Assembly: GCA_031263945.1 (NCBI GenBank)
Contig: JAISEW010000127.1
Span: forward strand, 1 to 11,558
Direction of reading: 5' to 3'
Length of the DNA: 11,558 bases
Source: Gracilibacteraceae bacterium
GTDB lineage: Bacteria > Bacillota > Desulfitobacteriia > Desulfitobacteriales > Syntrophobotulaceae
The notes beneath the pieces were generated by a model. The model did no database searches and was not told the origin of the DNA. It saw nothing but the letters and a program-made list of their open reading frames with translations. Positions 6,089 to 11,558 of the stretch are shown in pieces (position 1 is the stretch's first letter; each line of letters starts with the position of its first letter). Made by a program: the position numbers and the translations under genes.

Positions 6089-7310
6089 CGGCCGGGTTGA
6101 AAACGGAAAATATGAATATGTGATCATGCCGTCCGCGGAGCGGCGGAGGGTGGATCTGCCGCCGCCGGAACCGGCGCGGCCCAGGGGCCGGGGGGTGATT
6201 TCCACGGTCGTCCTCGCTTTTTGCTGCGCTATGCTGGGTTCGCTCGTCACCATGACGCTGGCTCCCGTTATTTACGAGGGGGCCCGGACTGTGGATGGCG
6301 GCGGCGGCAGCGGTAACAGCGTCACGATCCAGCAAGTGGGAGCGGGCGGCGGCGCGGATCTGACGGTCGGGGATTCTCCAATCGTGGCCGTAGCGGAGGC
6401 CGTGGGAGAGACGGTCGTGGGCATAGCCAATTTTCAGCATCTGCGCTCCTGGTTCGGCGGCGGCGAGTTGACGGAAGTGAGCAGCGGCTCCGGTTTTATC
6501 ATCGACGCCGAGGGCGGTTATATCGTGACGAACAATCATGTGGTGGAAAACGCCGAGGATTTGATCATCTCTTTGGCTGACGGGCGCGACGTGAAGGGCT
6601 TTGTCGTCGGCGGCGACGCCCGCACCGATCTGGCGGTGGTGAAAATAGAAGAGGCCGAGGGCCTGCGGGCGGCGACGCTCGGCGATTCCAGCGTTTTGCG
6701 CGCCGGCCAGTATGTGGTGGCCATCGGCAATCCGGGCGGTACGGAATTTGCCCGCACCGTGACCTGGGGCATCATTTCCGCGACGGATCGCTTCCTCCAG
6801 CTTGAAGGCGAGGCCAGTTTCAAACTCATTCAAACCGACGCCGCCATCAACCCGGGCAACAGCGGCGGACCGCTCGTGAATTTTGACGGACAGGTCATCG
6901 GGATCAATTCCGCGAAAAATCAGGCTTTCGGCTACGAGGGCATGGGTTTTGCCATCCCAATCTCGGACGCCCTGCCCGTTATAACCCAATTATTGGAAAA
7001 CGGCCGCGTGCGGCACCCGGCGCTGGAGATCCGCATAGACGAGCGCTACAACGAGGCGTACGCCAGTTATAAGGACTGGCCGGAAGGCTGCTACGTCGCG
7101 TCGGTGGTCGTGAAAGGCGGCGCGGACCGGGCCGGCATCCAGGCGGGAGATATCATCGTCACGATCAACGGGGAAAAAGTGGAAAATTCCCTGAAGCTGA
7201 GCCATCTTCTTTTTACGCGCCAACCGGGCGACGTGGTGGAAGTGGAATATTACCGGAGCGGGAAGACTCATATGACGGAAGTCACTTTAGGTGAGATAGT
7301 GGATGAGTAA
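6039..7310 (+). CDS. Membrane-anchored HtrA/DegP-like serine protease with PDZ domain
   Basis: The ATG at 6039, preceded by AGGGG (6030-6034), is preferred over an ATG at 6003 deeper inside walJ; it still overlaps walJ by 50 bases. The 423-residue product has a cytosolic N-tail (about 1-52), one membrane span (about 53-79), a Gly-rich linker and a trypsin-like domain. The triad is H167 (TNNHVVENA), D197 (RTDLAVVKI) and S275 (NPGNSGGP). One C-terminal PDZ domain spans about 325-420, ending in the LSHLLFTRQPGDVVEVEYYR region. Such proteases degrade misfolded exported proteins at the outer face of the membrane. The position after walJ matches Bacillus htrC (yyxA). A processing role for the SCIFF peptide is conceivable from linkage but unsupported; envelope quality control is the default reading. 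Confidence 0.92.
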   Translation: MAFYAENERPAVLPSADGRVENGKYEYVIMPSAERRRVDLPPPEPARPRGRGVISTVVLAFCCAMLGSLVTMTLAPVIYEGARTVDGGGGSGNSVTIQQVGAGGGADLTVGDSPIVAVAEAVGETVVGIANFQHLRSWFGGGELTEVSSGSGFIIDAEGGYIVTNNHVVENAEDLIISLADGRDVKGFVVGGDARTDLAVVKIEEAEGLRAATLGDSSVLRAGQYVVAIGNPGGTEFARTVTWGIISATDRFLQLEGEASFKLIQTDAAINPGNSGGPLVNFDGQVIGINSAKNQAFGYEGMGFAIPISDALPVITQLLENGRVRHPALEIRIDERYNEAYASYKDWPEGCYVASVVVKGGADRAGIQAGDIIVTINGEKVENSLKLSHLLFTRQPGDVVEVEYYRSGKTHMTEVTLGEIVDE

Positions 7311-8472
7311 AACGATCTGCGTGCTGACGTCGGCCCATTTGCCGGACGACGCCCGCATATACCATAAGGAAGCCTGTTCGCTGCGGAAAAAAGGGTACGA
7401 AGTGACTTTGATCGCGCCGCGGCCCGCCGGAGCGGATACCGGGCCGGAAACCGTCACGCCGGAGGGAGTCCGTATCCGCTATGCGCCGGGCTATAGCAGC
7501 CGGACGGAGCGCTGGCTGCATTTGAGCGTCATATTGCGCATGGCTTTGACCGAGCAGGCGGACGCCTATCATCTGCATGACCCGGATCTGCTCTCGCTGG
7601 GCCTCAAGCTCCTGCGGCGCACCGGCCGGCCGGTGGTCTACGACGTCCATGAATATTACGGCGACAGCCTGCGCACCCGCTACTGGGCGCCGGCGCCCCT
7701 GCGGGTCCCGCTGGCGGTGGGTTTTGACTGGTATGAAAAACAGGCGGCCAAACGCCTGGCGGCCTGCGTGACGGTGAACGAGCATATGGCGGCGCAGTTT
7801 CACGCCGTCAATCCTCGCGGCGCCGTCATTTACAATTATCCGGCTGCGTCGGTTTTTTCCCGGCCCGCGCCGGCGGAGTCCCCGCCGCGCCCGGCGGAGG
7901 AAGCGCCGGTCATGCTCTATCTCGGCGGTTTGAACCGCGAGCGGGGGCTGGAGGTCATGTTGGAAGCCATGCCGCTGGTGCGGGAGCGCTTTCCGCGGGC
8001 GGAATGTATATTAGCCGGCCCGCTGGACGAGCGGGATCTGCACAGGCGTTACCGGCCGCTGGCCCCCTGGCTGGAGCGCGGCGGGATCCGGTATCTCGGC
8101 CGCCTGCCTTACGCGGAAACGCCGGACTTGTTCCGGCGGGCCCATATCGCCCTCGTGCCTTTGCTGGCCACCTTGAATTATACGAAGGCCATACCGGTAA
8201 AACTGATAGAGTATATGGCCGCGGGCCTGCCGGTGGTCGGTTCCGATTTTGGCTACATCCGGCGGATCGTGAGCGAAACCCGCTGCGGCCTCTTGGCGCG
8301 GCCGGGAGACCCCGCGGACCTGGCCCGGCGGATCTGCGCGCTGATTGCCGACCCGGCGGAAGCGGCGGCGGCCGGGCAAAGAGGCTGGGAGGCTTTTCAC
8401 GCCCGCTACTGCTGGGAACAGGAGGAAATCAAGCTGTGGCGGCTTTACGCTGAACTGATCGGCGAGCCGTGA
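7303..8472 (+). CDS. Glycosyltransferase family 4 (GT-B fold)
   Basis: This is a 389-residue cytosolic GT4-like transferase. The ATG overlaps the end of the HtrA gene by 8 bases, so the two are translationally coupled. The N-terminal Rossmann half has the family opening (ICVLTSAHLPDDARIYHKEA), a Gly/Pro-rich loop region, HLHDPDLLSLG at about 91-100 and VVYDVHEYYG. The C-terminal donor-binding half starts near MLYLGGLNRERGLEVML (about 204) and includes KLIEYMAAGLPVVGSD, with E303 as the expected donor-contacting Glu. The first Glu of the classical E-x7-E motif is not conserved; K295 sits there. This variation is seen in some GT4 subgroups as I remember them. It probably transfers a sugar from a nucleotide donor to an envelope glycan or lipid. 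Acceptor and sugar cannot be told, and no other polysaccharide genes are present. Confidence 0.88.
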   Translation: MSKTICVLTSAHLPDDARIYHKEACSLRKKGYEVTLIAPRPAGADTGPETVTPEGVRIRYAPGYSSRTERWLHLSVILRMALTEQADAYHLHDPDLLSLGLKLLRRTGRPVVYDVHEYYGDSLRTRYWAPAPLRVPLAVGFDWYEKQAAKRLAACVTVNEHMAAQFHAVNPRGAVIYNYPAASVFSRPAPAESPPRPAEEAPVMLYLGGLNRERGLEVMLEAMPLVRERFPRAECILAGPLDERDLHRRYRPLAPWLERGGIRYLGRLPYAETPDLFRRAHIALVPLLATLNYTKAIPVKLIEYMAAGLPVVGSDFGYIRRIVSETRCGLLARPGDPADLARRICALIADPAEAAAAGQRGWEAFHARYCWEQEEIKLWRLYAELIGEP

Positions 8473-8990
8473 GACCGCTCTACCGCCTGCGGCAATTCTG
8501 GAAGGCTGTTTTTCCCTGCGTCAGGGAGCGCGAACGGGATTGGGTCCGGGCGGCGCTGCCGCCGCGGGCCGGCGAGGTTTTTTTCAGCATGAGCCCGGCC
8601 GGACAGCGACACGCCATCGATACGGCGCGCCGGCTTGCCGCTTGGGAAAAACATATCCGCTCGCGGCTGAGCGCGGCGGAATACCGGGACTTGCTGCAGG
8701 CGGCTCTTTTGCATGATTGCGGCAAAATCCCTTTCCGGCTGACGGTCGGCCAGCGCGCCGCCAGAGTATTGCTGAAAGCGTCGCCGCTTCCTTTGTCCCC
8801 GCGCGCGCTCAGGCGCTGCCCTTATGTCGGCAAGGCTCTGGAAGCCGCCGCCGTTCACGCGGATCTGGGGGCGGAAACAGCCGCCCGCTGCGGCCTGAGC
8901 CTGGAAGCGCAGACTTTGATCGCCCGGCATCACCAGACGCCGCGCACCCCGGCGGAAAGCCTGCTGGCTCAGGCCGACGACTGCAGCTGA
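8469..8990 (+). CDS. Small HD-domain hydrolase
   Basis: The GTG start overlaps the glycosyltransferase stop in a GTGA junction. The 173-residue product is essentially a lone HD domain. The metal-binding set is visible in order: H48 (GQRHAIDTARRL), H82-D83 (LLHDCGK), H130 (VHADLG), H154/H155 (IARHH) and a terminal Asp (D170 or D171, LAQADD). There is no signal peptide, membrane segment or second domain. HD proteins are metal-dependent phosphohydrolases acting on nucleotides, cyclic dinucleotides or related phosphate esters. The substrate here is unknown. The next gene, dinB, starts 4 bases after this stop, so the two are co-expressed; a link to nucleotide-pool or damage metabolism is an inference from that. 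The basic N-terminus (RPLYRLRQFWK) is unusual for the family core. Confidence 0.82.
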   Translation: MRPLYRLRQFWKAVFPCVRERERDWVRAALPPRAGEVFFSMSPAGQRHAIDTARRLAAWEKHIRSRLSAAEYRDLLQAALLHDCGKIPFRLTVGQRAARVLLKASPLPLSPRALRRCPYVGKALEAAAVHADLGAETAARCGLSLEAQTLIARHHQTPRTPAESLLAQADDCS

Positions 8991-8994
8991 CGTT

Positions 8995-10203
8995 ATGGGA
9001 AACCGCGTTATTCTTCATGTGGATATGGACGGTTTCTTTGCCGCGGTGGAGAGCCTTTCCCACCCGGAAACCCTCGGCAAACCGATGGCGGTGGCCGGCG
9101 ACCCGGAAAACCGCCGGGGGATTATCCTCGCCAAGAACCAGCTGGCGAAAAACGCGGGCGTCAAAACCGCCGAACCTATCTGGCAGGCGCTGCGAAAATG
9201 TCCGGGCCTGATATTGCTCCCTCCGCATCACGAGTTATATGCAGAATATTGCGAAAAAGCCAACGCCATCTACGAGCGTTTCACCGACCGGGTGGAGCGG
9301 GCCGGTATCGACGAGAGCTATCTGGACATGACCGGCGCCCCCAAACTGCGCGAATACGGCTTCGGCGGCCGGGTGGCCGACGCGATCCGGGCCGCCGTGC
9401 GCGCGGAACTGAAACTGACCGTTTCCGTGGGCGTCAGTTTTTGTAAAGTGTTCGCCAAACTGGGCAGCGACTTGGGCAAGCCGGACGGCGTCAGCGTCGT
9501 CACCCGGGACAATTACCAAAAACTGCTCTACCCCTTGCCGGTGCGGGCGATGATGTTTGTGGGCCGGGTGACGGAAAATAAACTGGATTCGGCGGGGGTA
9601 CATACCATCGGCCAGCTGGCCGCCATGACCCCGGAGGCCGCGCAAGCGCTGCTGGGCAAGCATGGTCTGCTGCTCAGCCGTTACGCGAACGGTCTGGACG
9701 ACGAACCGGTTTTGCGCCGGGAGGAGCAGGAAGATATCAAGTCGGTCGGCAACGGCATGACTTTTCGCCGGGATCTGGTGAGCCGCGACGACATACGGCT
9801 GGGTCTGCGCGTCTTGTCCGAATCGGTGGCCGGCCGCCTGCGCAAGCGCCAAAAGAAATGCTATGGCGTGCAAGTATCCATCAAGGATCCGAAATTCAGA
9901 GTCATCGACCGGCGGGTGCAGCTGCCCAAACCGACCAACCTGGCCCGGACTATTTTTGCGGCGGCGCTGGCGATAGTGGAACGCTCATGGAAAATCGGCA
10001 GCCCCATCAGGCTGCTGACCGTCACGGCCATCAACCTCACCGATGAAAGCGACCGCGGCCAGGCGACGCTGTTTGACGACGAGACGGACATCATCAGGCA
10101 GGAGGCGCTGGAGCGCTCGCTGGACGCCCTGAAGCTGCGATACGGAAAATCAGTGGTCAAGCCCGCCGCCATCCTGAAAAATGATTTGGGGATCGAGGAA
10201 TAA
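8995..10203 (+). CDS. dinB: DNA polymerase IV, Y-family translesion polymerase
   Basis: This 402-residue protein is a full-length DinB. It performs error-prone synthesis past damaged bases. The catalytic acidic residues are D10 in HVDMDGFFAAVE and D106-E107 in AGIDESYLDM, with F15 as the expected steric gate against ribonucleotides. The palm/fingers (about 1-170), thumb (about 170-235, including an HhH-like IGQLAAMTPEAAQALLGKHG) and little finger (about 240-350) follow in order. QATLF at 356-360 fits the beta-clamp-binding pentapeptide, indicating recruitment by the replication sliding clamp. The ATG lies 4 bases after the HD gene. No upstream SOS box is visible, since the gene is embedded in an operon and probably follows its upstream promoter. 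Many Firmicutes regulate dinB through LexA; this sequence gives no sign of it. Confidence 0.95.
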   Translation: MGNRVILHVDMDGFFAAVESLSHPETLGKPMAVAGDPENRRGIILAKNQLAKNAGVKTAEPIWQALRKCPGLILLPPHHELYAEYCEKANAIYERFTDRVERAGIDESYLDMTGAPKLREYGFGGRVADAIRAAVRAELKLTVSVGVSFCKVFAKLGSDLGKPDGVSVVTRDNYQKLLYPLPVRAMMFVGRVTENKLDSAGVHTIGQLAAMTPEAAQALLGKHGLLLSRYANGLDDEPVLRREEQEDIKSVGNGMTFRRDLVSRDDIRLGLRVLSESVAGRLRKRQKKCYGVQVSIKDPKFRVIDRRVQLPKPTNLARTIFAAALAIVERSWKIGSPIRLLTVTAINLTDESDRGQATLFDDETDIIRQEALERSLDALKLRYGKSVVKPAAILKNDLGIEE

Positions 10204-10270
10204 AGCATGATGAAGAATAAGTTTGCGTCATTTGCTCGATAAAATACATACATAATACATAAAATAAAAG

Positions 10271-10295
10271 TGAACCGTTCGCCATCTCGCGACTA
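10271..10295 (+). promoter_or_regulatory. Candidate ECF-type promoter upstream of the sigma factor gene
   Basis: TGAACC (10271-10276) and CGACTA (10290-10295) resemble ECF sigma -35 and -10 elements, which would fit autoregulation. The 13-base spacing is shorter than the usual 15-17, so this is weak. AT-rich DNA at 10230-10265 could alternatively hold a sigma-A promoter, although I see no good one. Confidence 0.25.
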
Positions 10296-10330
10296 TTCAC
10301 AAGTGTACGGGATTCAGAAAGGAGGTCAAT

Positions 10331-10870
10331 TTGGAAACATTGCGCGCAATAAAATTTCAAAAAGAAACCTCGCGTTCACGGCTCGCGGACTTGGTAGACG
10401 AGTACGGCGGCTCTGTCTATAAATTTTGCCGAAGTCTTGCCTATTCCAAAGAAGACGCGGACGACCTGTTCCAGGAAACATTCCTGCGGGTGTTCGAGGA
10501 TTCGCAGAAGATAAACGCTTGCGATGACCCGCGGGGCTTCCTCTTTTCCGCCGCGATTTTTGTCCATAAAAGTTGGAAGCGCAAGTACGCCCGCCGTAAC
10601 CGAATCGCTCCCGCCGCCGCGCCGGACGAAACAGCGGCAAGCGGCGACGATGTGGAGAGCGGCGTTATAACGCGGGAAGAAGCCCGCATTGTTCGCGATT
10701 TGGTAAAATCTTTGCCCGAAAAATTCAGGATCCCCATCATCCTGTACTACACGATGGAACTGAGTGTGCCTGATATCGCGCAGGCTATGCGCTTACCCGC
10801 GGGCACCGTGAAAAGCAGACTGTTCAAAGCGCGGAAATTGATTGAGAAAGGATTGGGTGAAGTTTTATGA
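10331..10870 (+). CDS. ECF-type RNA polymerase sigma factor (sigma-70 family)
   Basis: This 179-residue protein starts at TTG behind a very strong GGAGG (10321-10325). Sigma region 2 spans about 18-90, with LVDEYGGSVYKFCRSL and the DADDLFQETFLRVFED core that contacts RNA polymerase and the -10 element. A linker at about 95-118 leads to region 4 (about 120-175), with a helix-turn-helix SVPDIAQAMRLPAGTVKSRLFKARK that binds the -35. Regions 1 and 3 are absent, which defines the extracytoplasmic-function class. The stop overlaps the ATG of a membrane protein by ATGA, the standard arrangement for an ECF sigma and its anti-sigma partner. Which genes it controls cannot be read from here. The 127-base gap before it is AT-rich and suggests an independent transcription unit. 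Confidence 0.93.
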   Translation: METLRAIKFQKETSRSRLADLVDEYGGSVYKFCRSLAYSKEDADDLFQETFLRVFEDSQKINACDDPRGFLFSAAIFVHKSWKRKYARRNRIAPAAAPDETAASGDDVESGVITREEARIVRDLVKSLPEKFRIPIILYYTMELSVPDIAQAMRLPAGTVKSRLFKARKLIEKGLGEVL

Positions 10871-11558
10871 AAAGCAGAAATCTTGATACGGAATCCTTGC
10901 TGCGGGAAGCTATGAGAAGCACGGCGACCCCCGACGCGGAGCTGGCGCGCAGGGTAAAAAACGATATAACAAGGGAGGAACCGATTTTGCGCAAATTTAG
11001 GATCAGGCATTCTGTCAGCGCGGCTGCCGTCGCCGCCGTCTTGCTGATATTCACCGCCGCGACCGCTATCGCCGCTTGGTATTTTCTGAATCCGAGTGAT
11101 GTTGCGGAAAACGTGGGCGACTACGCTTTGAGCGCGGCCTTTGACAGCGAAACCGCCGTTAATATCAACGCTTCGGCCGCGTCCGGCGACTATATTTTCA
11201 CCTTTCTCGCCGTCGCGTCCGGCAAGGATATTACCGACAGGCTATATTACAGCAACGGCGAGCTGCAGAGCGACCGCACTTATGCTGTTCTCGCCATACA
11301 AACGGCGGACGGGACGCCTTTCGACCGTCAAAACGCGTATATTGACGCGAGCTTCTTTGTATCGCCGTTGATCAAAGGCACGAACCCGGCGATGGTCAAT
11401 ATCGCGAGCATGGACGGGGGCTATTCGGATAATGTGGCGGACGGTATTCTCTACCGAATCATCGAATGCGACAATGTGGAGTTGGAACAATTTGTAATCG
11501 GAAGGCTTCACCCGTCGGAAAGAAATACCGTGCAAGAGGATGGAGAGCGTGGATGTCA
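10867..11558 (+). CDS. Membrane anti-sigma-like protein, 3'-truncated by the window edge
   Basis: The frame is open from the ATG at 10867, which overlaps the sigma stop (ATGA), to the right edge, giving 230 visible residues. Residues 1-48 form a charged cytosolic tail suited to binding the sigma factor. One hydrophobic span lies at about 49-73 (VSAAAVAAVLLIFTAATAIA), followed by an extracytoplasmic domain containing SGDYIFTFLAVASGKDITD, RTYAVLAIQTADGTPF and FFVSPLIKGTNPAMVNIASM. From memory, domains of this kind occur in clostridial membrane proteins encoded beside ECF sigma factors. No zinc-binding HxxxCxxC motif is present, so this is not the ZAS type of anti-sigma factor. It probably senses an envelope signal and releases the sigma factor. 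The signal and the C-terminus are unknown. Confidence 0.8.
   Translation, partial: MKSRNLDTESLLREAMRSTATPDAELARRVKNDITREEPILRKFRIRHSVSAAAVAAVLLIFTAATAIAAWYFLNPSDVAENVGDYALSAAFDSETAVNINASAASGDYIFTFLAVASGKDITDRLYYSNGELQSDRTYAVLAIQTADGTPFDRQNAYIDASFFVSPLIKGTNPAMVNIASMDGGYSDNVADGILYRIIECDNVELEQFVIGRLHPSERNTVQEDGERGC

Noticed and set aside
6012..6989. Minus-strand open frame of 325 codons opposite the HtrA gene
   Set aside because: The plus strand carries an intact catalytic triad and PDZ domain; the antisense product is low-complexity His/Arg-rich with no recognisable motif or ribosome site.
9235..9873. Minus-strand open frame of 212 codons opposite dinB
   Set aside because: It lies entirely within conserved DinB coding sequence and looks like a shadow frame.
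10223..10260. Sigma-A promoter before the ECF sigma gene
   Set aside because: TTGCGT and TTGCTC lie nearby, but no hexamer close to TATAAT falls at 16-18 bases from either, so I did not list it.

Overview
The window reads as a chromosomal segment of a GC-rich member of the Clostridia (anaerobic Firmicutes). The strongest indicator is a SCIFF (six cysteines in forty-five residues) ranthipeptide precursor next to its radical SAM maturase, a pair characteristic of Clostridia. A cell-wall protein with an InlB-type repeat and three CWB2 repeats, a WalJ/HtrA pair, strong AGGAGG ribosome binding sites and frequent TTG/GTG starts agree with this. Every gene I can support lies on the + strand. The species cannot be named from the sequence.

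Layout. (1) 1-1971: the 3' part of a large secreted esterase with an InlB-like repeat and three CWB2 wall-anchoring repeats, followed by a hairpin terminator. (2) 2076-2643: a strong sigma-A promoter and two small genes, the second a DUF3791-type protein; this looks like a piece of a toxin-antitoxin-like or accessory cassette. (3) 2654-2752: a short palindromic intergenic repeat. (4) 2762-4522: an extended -10 promoter, a 46-residue SCIFF precursor gene (2816-2956), a structured leader with a T-run, and the SPASM radical SAM SCIFF maturase. (5) 4570-10203: a tightly packed string of genes for a membrane-anchored TPR protein, a WalJ-type metallo-beta-lactamase-fold enzyme, a membrane-anchored HtrA protease with a PDZ domain, a GT4 glycosyltransferase, a minimal HD-domain hydrolase and DNA polymerase IV. 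(6) 10331-11558: an ECF sigma factor overlapping a membrane anti-sigma-like gene that runs off the right edge.

How they fit together. The SCIFF precursor and maturase form a complete ranthipeptide core. The genes behind the maturase continue in the same direction with short gaps or overlaps, so the SCIFF promoter could drive everything to dinB. The WalJ-HtrA order matches the end of the Bacillus wal operon, but no WalRK, WalH or WalI gene is present here. The most distinctive points are the small SCIFF gene, the possible attenuator between precursor and maturase, and the linkage of SCIFF to an envelope-quality-control and DNA-repair gene string. Apart from the SCIFF pair, the families are known ones, and I do not claim an entirely new system.
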